From: Cyclina sinensis | Taxonomy: Eukaryota; Mollusca; Bivalvia; Venerida; Veneridae | Direction: 5' to 3' | DNA length: 64,000 nt | NCBI GenBank assembly: GCA_012932295.1 | Contig: JAAONU010000001.1 | Coordinates: forward strand, 50,813,134 to 50,877,133 | In this document: in pieces, positions 24,132 through 36,900 of the stretch | Position numbering within the stretch: position 1 is the first letter of the stretch | Layout of the letters: every line of letters starts with the position of its first letter | Notes under the pieces: model-generated | Databases searched by the model: none | The model's input: the letters and a program-made list of their open reading frames with translations, nothing else | Told to the model about the DNA's origin: nothing | Position numbers and translations under genes: made by a program

Positions 24132-24204
24132 TAATTATTTACTCTCTTTGTCCATTTATAATATTTGCATTACACCAAAAGACCTTAGTTGTGGGTGGGT
24201 CATA

Positions 24205-24219
24205 AAACTTACTTACTTA

Positions 24220-24258
<39 letters not shown>

Positions 24259-24292
24259 CATTCATTCATTCATTCATTCATTCAAACCTAAG
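24205..24292. repeat. Microsatellites (TTAC)n and (TTCA)n
   Basis: A run of TTAC/ACTT tetranucleotides passes directly into a run of TTCA tetranucleotides. No other feature is visible. Confidence 0.95.
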
Positions 24293-24944
24293 TGATCCTT
24301 GGAGTGGGCTAATTTTGACCCAAGGGAAATAATAGCTAGAGTCTCATTACAGGTCTACTATAGGATGCCTCACATCAAATTACAAAGCTCTGTATCAAGC
24401 AGTTTTGGAGAAGTTTTTCCTATATAACTATGTATAAGCCCCAGGGTGAGGCCAATATTGACCCTGAGCTCATAATTTGAACCATCTTGGCAGAGGTCTG
24501 CTAGACAATGCTACACACCAAATATCAAAACTCGAAGCCTCATGGTTTAGGAGTAATCAGCTACATTAGAGCTTTTGCACAACGCCATTGATGACTCAGT
24601 GACCATAATAGCTCAACCGTTTTCTTTGACAGTAGACAATCTAAAAATCTAAAATTAAAACAAGTCTTTTTAAATGGATTCAACATAAGTTTTGTAATAC
24701 CCATAGATGACATTACATGTTTTAGAAATCAGTGCAAGAGAGTGTTACACATGGAAGAATGCCTACACATCACCTATTAGTGGGTGATAGCAGGACCTTA
24801 TTCTATAGATATAATAGACATAAATTAAAGCAGCTATGGCTAATACTTTTTGGGCAAAAAGCAATTAAAGTAAATGGTTTTCAATACCAGCAGAGATAAT
24901 ATCTAACTATCAAACAAGAAGGAAGATTATGATATTATTGGAAA
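24293..24944. other. Degenerate array fragment and non-coding sequence
   Basis: 24300-24600 holds diverged units with GGGTGAGGCCAATATTGACC, related to the array at 44230-46200. The remainder is AT-rich with no gene seen. Confidence 0.4.
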
Positions 24945-24946
24945 TA

Positions 24947-26503
24947 TCCCAGCAAAAATACCCATATTAGACCGATATCGGGTAAATGATGGAATATTGG
25001 CAATGCTTTTTGATATTGTACCGACATTGGCTCAATATTTACTTTATTCAGGGTCTTTCAAATTTCTATATGAAAGACCCTGCTGTATTCTTCAAAACTG
25101 GATTTTTTGTCACGTAGACTTTAATGAAAAAAGAACCGCAAATGCCAAAATTAGAAGGCTACGGTCTATTTCTATCTTGTAGAAATACTACTAGAATCAT
25201 TTTACGTGTCTTAACTCTATATGTACACCGGCTACATCCGGAGACTTGAATTTGGAAACTTTCGCGGCAAATAAGCAAAACAAGTAAGCAAATTATAAAA
25301 GCAGTGATTTGTGTAATTAATTTGTTAAGTAATAGATGCATATCAAAGTCCATTTTATTTTGTATTAGTACTGACATGTTTGTATTTTGCTTTGCGCTCG
25401 ATGCAGGAAAAGTACAAAATATTGTTAAAGTAATGTAATTTCACGACTGTTTTAGTTTTGTCAGTTTTAAATGGGTTGCATAAAATTATCTTTAAATACA
25501 ACTTGATTTCTTCCTACCCTAATAAGATGTTGTATATGTGTCTTTTTCAGATGCTTAAATGAAAAGCAAAAAATTCACAGTTTCGGATGTACAGTTTCAG
25601 TGCTGGGAGTGGTTATGTCTTGCCAGCGACCGAGATGTTGGCTGCAAGACACTTCAAAAGGCTTCTCCATTAGAAACCAGTGGGAATGACGTGCCTAACA
25701 TTCATTCGGAATTGTATATTTCTACTTAGGTTCTATTGGGCAGTCAGTTTAGAATGTGTTTGGAACTTGATAAATTCTTGCCAGGATGAGACCCTCAGAG
25801 AAACTTCAGTTTGTTGAAACAACTCATTTTTTGCAACTTGATACTAATTGAATTACTCAATTTCCTTTTGTTACTCTGATTGATATTCTGAAGTGTGCAA
25901 AATATACATTTTTTGACACTGTAATTTGTTTATATATACATGTATTTAACTTTTGCTTATTACTGAATCTTTTATAATTATAATAAGAATTTATTCATTT
26001 CAAGGTTTTGTTAATTTTCCATTTCACTTTATGCATTTTATGGTAAAAGTTTGAGGAATTTTAACATTCTCTTTTGTATTCTTTATTACATTTGTTTTCT
26101 TCATTTTAACCAGGGTTTTGTCAAGACCCCATTTTTATATAATAATATGAATGTGTGTGATTTTTAAACATATCCAGCATCTAGTCACAAGAAGTCATCT
26201 CTCTCTGTACTCAGACAGAATTTCATTATGATGAATCTTGAGAATTAAAGAAACAATTATCAATTTGAAATAGTTTTGCTGTTTATATATTTAAGGTTAA
26301 AACATCTCTAATTAAATACTGTATAAAAGCAATGTAGGCATTGCATCTGCTCATGATCTGTTGCCAGAGATACAGCCGATTTATCAGGCCGATATTGAGC
26401 CGAGTTGCACTACTGATATAGGGCCGATGTACATGCCAACATCGGACCGACATCGCAAAATATATCGGGCAGATGTCGGACCGATATGTAATGTTTGCTG
26501 GGA
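24947..26503. mobile_element. TA-flanked inverted-repeat DNA element, non-coding
   Basis: TCCCAGCAAA at the left and TTTGCTGGGA at the right are inverted, with TA on each side (24945-24946, 26504-26505). Both subterminal regions are rich in CCGATAT/ATATCGG words, arranged as multiple near-palindromes. The 1.56-kb interior has a hairpin (GGGTCTTTCA...TGAAAGACCC, near 25048-25082) but no transposase that I can see. The TA target suggests a Tc1/mariner-type non-autonomous element. Confidence 0.75.
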
Positions 26504-26505
26504 TA

Positions 26506-27195
26506 GTACTGAGCACAACACAATAAGAAAAGCACAATGAAAAGAAATATATGTATGCCGGAATCCCTGTTAACTCACCTCACATGGTATTCAATAGTGA
26601 TGCAAGATGATGAATGAAGTATTGTGAACATGTATTATACAAAATTTCGAAGAAATTAAACGTTTCGAAACAATTACGGATAGAAATTTGGCATTTTGTA
26701 TTCTTTTCCTGCTTCCAAAATTTACTTGGTCATGGACAAATGCTATGGGAAAATCTACTTGTCTGCCAGCAAAAAGTCCTGAGTCAGACAAGTCGGGCAA
26801 AGTAATTCTGCACCATTGTTTTCCTAGGTGCTTTCAGGATATGACCCTAGGACTAGTCATATTCAGTGTCCACTTAGTACCCCCTCATAAATACATTTCT
26901 TAAATTTTTTCTACTATAAACACAAACTGGCAATGATTGTATTCCTGTGCTAATACATGCACCAACTGTTATGTGAAGGATGATACCGTGGAGTTTGTGT
27001 AATATACAAATGAAGATAACTGAAATAAGCTCAAAATGGAAGAAACTTCTCTAGTTTTTCATGTTTATCCTCCTGCTGTTCAACAATCATCCTTTGATTA
27101 TAAAATTCCCTGACCTTTTCCTGACTTTAGTTTATTTTCAAAATTTTCCTTTACCAATTTCTAAATTCTCTGACTTTTCCATGACATAGGAAAAA
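26506..27195. other. Non-coding sequence
   Basis: I see no gene or array. Short open frames at 26591-26903 overlap on both strands and look like chance. Confidence 0.4.
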
Positions 27196-27450
27196 CTAGA
27201 GATCTGTCCATAGGACATGGATGCCCCCTCATTCCGCTTTATTTACACAAAAAACCCTGTACCAATACAGATGCATATAAACACTGTCCTTTACATTAAG
27301 GAGTCTACAACTGCTATTTTTTGATAATCAGGAGATTCTGTCAATCTCCAATAAATTTGTGTTGAAATACCCAGGTGCATAAGTTGATATGCTGACAACT
27401 ATTTGGCTCTAGCAGTTATTCCTTTGGAGTTACTGATGACTTAAGTAAAA

Positions 27451-29132
27451 CAAGACATGCCAACGGGCAGAATGTCGAGCCCGCTCCTCTTAATTCAAAC
27501 CTGAACCTATAAGCTTCAGATCAAGGAAAAAGATGTATATATAGGTGAGATGTGCACAGCTCATCCTCTGTATACCCAAGGCAAAATCTTGACATTGCAT
27601 CATCTTAGGTGACCTTGACCTCTGACCCAGTGACCTGGTTCATGTGCATTACACGAAGTCTCATGATGAACATTTGTGCCTAAAAAACTCAATTCATGTT
27701 ATTTGAACATTTTGATACTTTTGTTTGATCTTTGACCTCTGGTGACCTTGACCTTCATTTGGCGCAAGACAACTCAACTCACTATGGAGAACATTTGTTA
27801 TAACATCCATCCATGTATAAAGAAATATACTCACAAATGAATGTTTTAATTTGTTATTTGACCTTTGACCCTAAAATAAGACCTTGACCTTTACCACAGA
27901 CACCTGAATTTTTCTGGTGATACTCCGCTTCACTATGGAGAACATTTGTCCCAAGTTGTATTAAAATCTCGCCACACATGTAGAAGTTATGCTCAGGACA
28001 CAGTATTGAGCTGACCCTTCAAGTGTGAACTTGACCTTTGAGCGGTGGACCTGGGTTTTGTGTGTGACACACCACCCAACATGGTAAACATTTGTATCAA
28101 ACTATTTTGTAATCCTTCAAAGAATAAGCAAGATATAGACCACACAAATCTAGACAGACAGACGGACTGACGGACGCACATACACCAAGACACAAAAAGT
28201 GAAAAGCAGGGACTAAGTTGACCTCACCACAAGGGGGCTCAACAATTTCAAAATTCTCTGACCACTTAGCATAAGCAAGATACAGTGCCAACAAACAAAT
28301 TTTAATATTTTTATTTGACCTTTGACATCTTGTGACCTTGACCTTAACCTTCATTTTGCATGACACAACTCAACTCAACATGGAGAACATTTGTGCTAAG
28401 TTATATTAAAATCCATCCATGTATATAGAAGTTATACTCTCAAATGAATGTTTTATTTTGTTATTTGACCTTTGACCCCTATATGTGACCTTGACCTTTG
28501 CCACAGACACTTCAATTTTTTAAATCATCTGACCACTAAGCATAATACTTCAAAGTATAAGCAAGATACAGCGCCAACAATTTTTTATATTTTTATTTGA
28601 CCTTTGACCTCTTGTGACCTTGACCTTGACCTTCACTTTGTGCAAGACAACTCAACTCAACATGGAGAACATTTGTGCTAAGTTATAAAATCCATCCATG
28701 TATATAGAAGTTAAACTCACAAATGAATGTTTTATTTTGTTATTTGACTTTTGACCCCTAGGTGTGACCTTGACCTTTGCCACAGACACCTAAATTTTTT
28801 ACCCGACTCTCTGCCTTACTATGAAGAATATTTCTCCCAAATTATATTAAAATCCCTCCATGCATGTAGAAGTTACGCTCCAGATACAAGTTTTGCGCTG
28901 ACCCCCAAGTGTGACCTTGATCTTTGAGCGGTGGACCTGGGTTTTGTTTGCAACAAACAACCCAATCATGGTGAACATTTGTACCAAATCATTTTGTAAT
29001 CCTTCAAAGAATGAGCAAGATATAGACTGGACAAATCCGGACGGACGCACGGACGCACGGAAGCACATACACCGAACTATACACCAAAAGTGGTGACTAA
29101 GTCGAGCTCACCGCAAGCTGGCTCGACAAAAA
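27451..29132 (-). mobile_element. Composite tandem-repeat element, GTCGAGCC family, copy 2
   Basis: The left end is CAAGACATGCCAACGGGCA, then TGTCGAGCCCGCT. The right end is AGCTGGCTCGACAAAAA, an inverted match at all but one of the shared positions. An internal tail relic lies at 28195-28245. The units carry TTTGACCTTTGACC and TGACCTTGACCTTGACCTT (28615-28633). It has the same composite order as 22620-24131. Confidence 0.78.
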
Positions 29133-29290
29133 TACTATTTTAACCTTAATTAGGTGGCATAAGTCTGCCAAACTCCAATAAATTTGTGCCAAAATACCCA
29201 GGTGCGTAAGTACACTACTGACAACTATTTTTAGAAAGCTTCCTGGCTCTAGCAGATATATCTTTTGAGTTACATGCGACAAAAATCTAA

Positions 29291-30269
29291 CAAGAACACC
29301 ACAGAGTGGAGCATTTGCCATTATATGCCAGAAGGGTGTTTTTTCTAAGTATGATGCATTTGTGATATAAGGAAGAAACCTTAGGCTTTGGAATTAAATG
29401 ATTTATATTCTAAAAAATTTGAAATTTTTGTTTCTGATTTATTAAATTTTGATTTTTAACATTTTATAATTTTAATGTTAGAGTTTATAGGTCTTTATTA
29501 TACCTGAATTTTAGGTTTTATAACTTTATAAATGTCAGTCTTTAAGAAGTTATGATGTTCATGCTGTGATGCATTGTTATAAAGTTATAGTGCAGAAATA
29601 TTGACTGTTTAGTTTACTGTCAACTTGACCTTTTATGTACTTATCCCGAAAAGTAAAGCGATCATTTAATAAATGATGGCAATCATCCTAAAATGTTTGA
29701 AGTCTGTATGAGAAGTAGTTCCCAAGTTATACATCAGAAATGCTTTTCAGTGTTTCAGTCACTGTGACCTTGACATCTGACCTACTGACCCCAAAATCAA
29801 TAACGGTCTTTCACTCAATGTGTGCAACCATTATATGAATTTTGAAGTCTCTATGACAAATGGTTGTCGAGCTACAGAGTGTAAATGATTTTAAACATTT
29901 AGGTCACTGTGACCTTGACCTTTGACATACTGACCCCAAAATGTATAGGGATCATCCACTCCAATGTGTGCAATCATGATATAAAGTTTCAAGTCTCTAT
30001 AACAAATGATTGTCAAGTTACGTTGTGGAAATGGTTTTCAAGGTTAAGGTCACTGTAACCTTGACCTTTGAGCTACTGACTCCAAAATCAATAGGGGTCA
30101 TCCACTTAATGTGGGCAATAACCTATAAAGTTAAAAGAATGCAGGCCAAAGAGATACTCAAGTTATCCTCTGGAAACCAAATTGCTAACAGACGGATGGA
30201 TGGATGGATGGACAGACAGACAGATGGAAGGCCAGGACCATAACATAATATGCCTCTTCAGGCATATAA
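29291..30269 (-). mobile_element. Tandem-repeat element inside 27196-30688
   Basis: The left end is CAAGAACACCACAGAGTGG (CCAC/GTGG stem). The units contain GGTCACTGTGACCTTGACC and GACCCCAAAATCAATAGGGG. A GGATGGATGGATGGAC tract and the hairpin tail GCCTCTTCAGGCATATAA close it at about 30269. Confidence 0.72.
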
Positions 30270-30688
30270 AAATGCTATTTTTCAACTTAATGAGGGGGCA
30301 TACTTCTACGGATCTCCAATTAATTTGTGTCAAAATACCCAGGTGCCTAAGCTCACATGCTGACAACTATTCTCAGAAAGATTCATAGCTTTAGCAGTTA
30401 TACATTTTGAGTTACATGCGGCAAGTCTAAAATGCTATTTTTTGCTTAATCAGGGAGATAAGTCTGCTGATCTCCAATAAATTTGTGTCAAAAAACCCAA
30501 GTGCATAAGTTCACATGCTGACAACTATTTGAAAGCTTCATGGCTCTAGCAGTTATACGTTTGGAGTTACATGCGACACAAACGAGTCTACATACAAACA
30601 GTGTGACAGCTGGACAGGGGACAGACACACAAGGGCAAATCTATATACTCCCTCCTCCCACCTCAACAAAGTTGTGGGGGCATAAAAA

Positions 30689-33445
30689 TCATTTTACCCT
30701 GAGTTTTCTCGGACCCTCCCTACAAAGTATCTATAAATTAACTGAAAAAACCCAGGCGAGCAACTTTACTTGCTGGTATATATTCCTGTAAAGTTTTATG
30801 ACCGTGGGTGCAATAGTGTTGGCAGTGTATGACACACTGATTTTGGTAGTGATGTTCACTTAAGGGCCATAACTCTGTTCTCCTGGAGAGGTGGGAGACG
30901 AAAAAAACCTAGGTGTGCAACTTCATTTGCTGATCTATCTCGCTGAGAAGTTTCATGACCGAAAGTCTAATAGTGTTGGCCAAGCACAAAACCCTTTTTT
31001 TTTTTGGTAGCTATTTTGACTAAATTAGGGGGCCGTAACTCAATCTGGTTTTGCTGGATGCAGAGAGACCAAAAGAAACATGTGTGCAACTTCATTTGAT
31101 GATCTAGATGATCATTCATACTTTTAGTGTAAAAGTGTTGGATTAGGGTGCAACACAAACTTTCAGACAGACAGGCAGGTGGATAAAAGCAAATATAAGT
31201 TCCCACCTAATGAGACACAATAATTAGGGCCATGATGGCCCTTAATTGCTCACCTATGTCCAGGGCTTTTTATCAGGAAATTGGGAAGAGGCCCTGGCCT
31301 TTCAAATTGGGAAATTTATGCGCAATAATTGTTCATTTTGGGAAATTTATGAGACATTTGTTTCTGCAACCGGAAATAAACACCGATTTATCTCACCTGA
31401 AACGGAATAAAATCCTGACTTTCAGAACATTTGACTGTTTCACTGTGCATGTTTCTACTTTTATTTACTGATAACTACTGAGTAAGAGTCTATCGGAACT
31501 TAATGGATTAGACTGGTTTTGCGTAACACGGGTACCGTGCGTTGTTCGGCTATAGTTTATTCAGGCCTTACGGGCCATAACTCTGTTCTCCTTGAGAGGT
31601 GGGAGACGAAAAAACCTAAGTGTGCAACTTCATTTGCTGAATAGTTTACCCTGAATCAAATATGTAGTGACTTTGACATTCAAGGATGAATGCGGTTCAT
31701 TACTCATAAACTGTATGAATGCAGAAGTCTTTAAAATGACTATGTTTCATTTTTTTTTAAACTTGCGGATGGATGTAGAGTTTATGTCTTTAACACTTCA
31801 GTGCTTGATTTTGATTGGTCTGTTCATTTGAGTATATCTCTGCTGTATATCTGATAGTTTGTATACCATATAGAAAAGGAGTTGCTTTGCGTACGTTGAT
31901 AGATGTAGATATTAAAATGTATAAATGATTAGCCATTGTGTTGTTTATTTTATTATAAAGTACACTTGGACACTACACAAAGCATATAAGTTTCAGACAA
32001 GAAGATTTTTTTAAGTTTTCCCTTTAAATGCCTCTACAGAAACAAGTTACCCCTGTGTCAATTCTTGACCCCAGAGACATAATTTGAACAATCTTTGTAG
32101 AGTTACATTAGATAATGCACATCATTTTAGAAATTAGAGCCTTGTGGTTTCAGACAAGAAGATTTCTAAAGATGCAACAGCAACCAGGGTTCCGCATGAA
32201 ACTGAAGATTTTAGAACAGCTTCGGTAGACCTTCATGCAAGGAACATCCCTGCCAAGTTTTATTAACTCTGGCAAAGTGGTTTCAGAAGAAATGTTGTTT
32301 GAATCAAAATGTTAATGCACTCATGCACTAACGCACAATGACAGACAACACACATCATGCAATCACAATAGCTCACAAGAGCAAGTTGTGCTAAGATTAG
32401 CTAAAAATCTAGGTGAACATTCACAAGTCAATGCTATATATCAAATTTTAGAAATTTCAGGTAATTGGTTTCATACAAGATTTAATCAGTTTGTAAATAT
32501 GAACTTAAATACATTAAATACCTGACCTCTTCTATGTATCATTTGGTTACTGCAATGCATCAAAATGTAGTCTCTGGAGTTTTTATGATACAAATTAAAA
32601 TTTTTGTTTTATTCTAAGACACCTATAACCTCAAGGCCCAGAGCTCTGAATTTTTTTCCATAAGCACTGCCTGACTGGCCTCCATGAAGACAGTTTGATA
32701 AATGCCCTTAGCGTAACTGCCACTGCACAAAGGGTAACAAACATATCTTTTGCCTGAAACCACATGGCTCAAGCTCTAAAAATTTCTTTGAAGCATTATC
32801 TATTGTATCTCTATTGTATCTCTACCAAAATTGTTTAAATTCTGCCCCTGTGAAGATAGATAGTAGATTATCAGTGACGTCACATTTGCTACATTTTGTA
32901 GCTATAATGATATTTCAGTATCTCTACTACAATTATATTATGTCCTGATTTCCACAAAATAAAACCAGCTTCATGCTCATTTCTGCTAAACTTTCTTTGG
33001 GGCAGGCAAAAAATTCATATTTTTTAAAATCTCAAAGCGACTTTCTGCCAAGTCCTTGCCTTTCATTCTTTTGTAACAAATCTCTGCAATCTGCCACAGT
33101 CTGAACAAGAACAGCAACCTTATCCTTTGACCAATTATCACTACGTCGATACTGTTAACATTCCATTTTGCAGACAACAAGGGCTAATGTGATAGAAAAC
33201 AGAATGTTTGTTTTTGGCAAGCCATTTCTTCCTGCATTTGAAAAGTAGCTCTTAAAATAAAAATTGTCCCTAGGAACTTTAGTTGAAACGCACTTAAGAC
33301 AACCCTTAGGATTGTTTTGTCTTATGAATTTTGATGAAACACACTCCAGAGCTCTAATTATTAGCCTTTGGCTCAAAGTAACATTTTTTATGCAGAAACA
33401 TATAGGAAACCTTTTAAAAAAATTCTAGATTATGTCATATTTTAA
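30689..33445. other. Array fragments and non-coding sequence
   Basis: 30740-31200 holds units with GGGCCATAACTCTGTTCTCC, which recur at 31568-31640. A degraded family A-type terminus, GGGCCATGATGGCCC, is at about 31228-31242, and a degraded right end (AGATTAGCTAAAAATC) is near 32390-32405. 32420-33445 has no recognisable feature. Two minus-strand open frames at 32986-33376 resemble no family I know. Confidence 0.45.
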
Positions 33446-33867
33446 CAAGAGTGCCATGATTGCCCTGGACTGCTTACCTGAATACTATGGCTTTGGGTCT
33501 GCTGTTGAGCAAACATCAGAAGCTTTTTTAAGGTTCTCCCTATTTAAATTTTATCTATATGAATTCAAGATAACCCCAGGATAGAGCCAATTTTCGCACA
33601 AGGGGCATAATTTGAAAATAACTTGGTAGAAAACCTCTAACTGATGCTCCCAGGGTTTTTTTAACTAACAGATTGACACCTCGTCGACGTCTTCCCCTTG
33701 CTTTTTTCCCACCAAAAATTTTTTTTTCCCCAAAACAAATCATCAAATTTAACATTTTCTGATGGTTTGGGAAAAATAAAAAAAACATTCTCTTTGATAA
33801 AATAATAATTTATCTTCAAACGTACAATTTATGGACAACTACGATTTTATATTAAATCCAAGACTAA

Positions 33868-36490
33868 CTAGAGCTATCACTAAATGTGATAAATACTCCA
33901 AAAACACCGCTACAGAACAGAGGAAGTTATCAATTTAGTAACAGAATACTTTGTAAAAAAATTGAAAAAGAGTTATGGTTGTGGGCAATTAAAGATAGTT
34001 GTGGTTCTTGTACATTGCATTTCCTCTCATTGCGCTTGACCATTGTATGAAGTTGCATTGAATTCCAAAAAAAATGTTTTCAAGTTATTCTCCAGATTAA
34101 GAAAACTATCAAAGGGCAAAAACTGTTCAAACAGTGAAGACAGAGTTAAAGCTCTTGTACATTGCATATCCACTCAATGTGCTTGACCACTGTATGAAGT
34201 TGCATTGAATTCAAACCAGTAGTTTTTAAGTTATGTTCCAAATAAAGAAAACAAACTAAGGGTAATAACTCTGCAAATCGAGAAGATGGAGTTATGATTC
34301 TTGGACACTGCACTTCCTCTCATTGTGCTTGACAATTGTATGAAGTTGCATTGAATTCCAACTAGTAGTTTTCAAGTTACCCTCCATACAAACGAAAACC
34401 AACAAAGGGCAATAATTCTGCAAATAGTGAACATGGAGTAATGATTCTTGGACACTGCACTTCCTCTTACTGTGCTTGACCATTTTATGAAGTTGCACTG
34501 AATTCCAACCAGTAGTTTTCAAGCTCTACTCCAAATGAAGAAAACCAATAAAGGACAATAACTCTGCAAATAGAGAATTTGGAGTTATGATTTTTGAACA
34601 CTGCACTTCTTCTCAATGTGATTGACAATTGTATGATGTTGCATTAAATTCAAACCAGTAGTTTTCAAGTTTTGCTCCATACAAAGGAAAACAAACATGG
34701 AGTTATGATTCTTGGACACTGCACTTCCTCTCATTGTGCTTGATCATTGTATATAGTTGCGTTGAATTCCAACCAGTAGTTTTTAAGTTATGCCCCAGAC
34801 AAGGTAAACAAATTAAGGGCAATAACTCTGAAAAAAGGGGAAGATGGAGTTATGATTCATGGACACTGCACTTCCTCTCATTGTGCTTGACCATTGTATG
34901 AAGTTGCATTGAATTCCAACCAGTAATTTTTAAGTTATGCTCTGGACAAGGAAAACCAATAAAGGGTAATAACTCTGCATATAGTTAAAATGGAGCTATG
35001 ATTCTTAGACACTGCACGTCCTCTCATTGTGCTTGACCATTGTATGAAGTTTCACTGAATTTCAACCAATAGTTTTCAAGTTATTCTCCTGACAAACGAA
35101 AACCAACAAAGGGCAATAACTCTGCAAATAGTGAACATGGAGTTATGATTTTTGGACACTGCACTTCCTTTCATTGCGCTTGACCATTGTGTGAAACTGC
35201 ATTGAATTCCAACAAGTAGTTTTCAAGTTATGCTCCGGACAAGGAAAACCAATTAAGAGCAATAACTCTGCAAATAGAGAATTTGGAGTTATGATTTTTG
35301 AACACTGCACTTCCTCTCAATGTGCTTGACAATTGTATGATGTTTCATTGAATTCAAACCAGTAGTTTTCAAGTTTTGCTCCATACAAAGGAAAACCAAC
35401 AATGGGCAATAACTCTGCAAATAGCAAACGTGGAGTTATGATTCTTGGACACTGCACTTCCTCTCATTGTGCTTAATCATTGTATATAGTTGCATTGAAT
35501 TCAAACCAGTAGTTTTCAAGTTTTGCTCCATACAAGGGAAAACCAACAATGGGCAATAACTCTGCAAATAGCAAACAAGGAGTTATGTTTCTTAGACACT
35601 GCACTTCCTCTCATTGTGCTTCACCATTTTATGTAGTTGCATTGAATTCCAACCAGAAGTTTTCAAGTTATGCTCCAGACAAAGGAAAACCAACAAAGGG
35701 CAATAACTCTGCAAATAACAAACATGGACTTATGATTTTTGGACACTGCACTTCCTCTCATTGTGCTTGATCATTGTATGAAGTTGCACTGAATTCCAAC
35801 CAGTAGTTTTCAAGTTAAGCTCCGGACAAGGAAAACCAATTAAGGGCAATAACTCTGAAAATAGTGAAGATGGAGTTATGATTCTTGGACACTGCACTTC
35901 CTCTCATTGTGCTTGACCATTGTATGAAGTTGCACTAAATTCCAACTAGTAGTTTTTAAGTAATGCTCTGGACAAGGAAAACCAATAAAGGGTAATAACT
36001 CTGCATATAGTTAAAATGGAGCTATGATTCTTGGACACTGCACTTCCTCTCATTGTGCTTGACCATTGTATAAAGTTGCACTGAATTTCAACCAGTAGTT
36101 TTCAAGTTATGCTCCGGACAAGGAAAAACAATAAAGGGCAATAACTCTGCAAATAGTAAACATGGAGTTATGATTCTTGGACACTGCACTTCCTCTCATT
36201 GTGCTTGACCATTGTATGAAGTTGCACTGAATTCCAACCAGTAGTTTTCAAGTTAAGCTCCGGACAAGGAAAACCAATAAAGGGCAATAACACTGAAAAA
36301 AGTGAAAATGGAGTTATGATTCTTGGACACTGCACGTCCTCTCATGGTGCTTGACCATTGTATGAAGTTGCATTGAATTCCAACCAGTAGTTTTCAAGTT
36401 ATACTCCTGACATGGTAAACCCCGATTGACCGACCGACCACCGGGTGACTCCAATATTTACCCCCCAAACTTCGTTTTGGGGATATTAAT
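33868..36490 (-). mobile_element. Tandem-repeat element with about 17 units
   Basis: The left end CTAGAGCTATCACTAAATGTGATA has a TATCAC/GTGATA stem. About 17 units of roughly 146 bp contain GGACACTGCACTTCCTCTCA and TTGTGCTTGACCATTGTATG. They end in GACCGACCGACC and the hairpin CCCCCCAAACTTCGTTTTGG followed by GGATATTAATAT. Confidence 0.8.
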
Positions 36491-36610
36491 ATAGCAAGTA
36501 TTACGCCATTTTGTCCCAGCATTCCTCACTCGCTAAAAATAAAATGTAGACTGGAACCAAATTCATTTGGGCCCTGATGTATATCATGACAGGAAGCATT
36601 CTTATTTCAA

Positions 36611-36900
36611 ATGTCTAACAACTGGAGAAAGTATAACAAAAAGATAAAGCTTTCTGATGCAAAAAAGTACAAAGCATATTGAATCTTTTTTCAGGCAAAA
36701 AGATATATCTCCATAGGATCATAATCTGAGTCAGCGAATTTATACAGATTGAGGTGGATGAACAGGATGAAACAGAAAGTACGATCAGCGCCAACAGTGG
36801 AAGCATGTTGGTCAGTAATTGTACCAGTACTCGACCTGAACCTGAAAGTAACAAACTTGACAGTCGCTGTTTCAACTCAAAAATACAAGGCCAGATACTC
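36611..36900 (+). pseudogene. Short coding relic, unrecognised
   Basis: A plus-strand frame opens with MSNNWRKYNKKIKLSDAKK and stops after 23 codons. After a gap, an open stretch from about 36745 reads an acidic, Ser/Thr-rich segment (IEVDEQDETESTISANS). The position near the right end of the 33650-37143 transposon suggests a decayed transposon gene. No domain is recognised. Confidence 0.3.

Larger units (their letters stand above)
27196..30688 (-). mobile_element. Tandem-repeat element containing two other elements
   Basis: The left end is CTAGAGATCTGTCCATAGGAC followed by ATGCCCCC. The right end is GTTGTGGGGGCATAAAAA, giving inverted ATGCCCCC/GGGGGCAT. The units contain AATACCCAGGTGCATAAGTT and GACAACTATT and the segment CTAAAATGCTATTTTT. 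Two elements, 27451-29132 and 29291-30269, each interrupt a unit at that same segment. The unit at 30421-30440 keeps the uninterrupted site. Confidence 0.78.

Noticed and set aside
22658..29068. Many small minus-strand frames with similar N-termini
   Set aside because: They are shadows of the tandem units carrying TGACCTTTGACC and GGAC tracts, not genes.
33868..36490. Regular repeats as a CRISPR array
   Set aside because: Units are about 146 bp, contiguous and degenerate, without short repeats and unique spacers; the context is eukaryotic.
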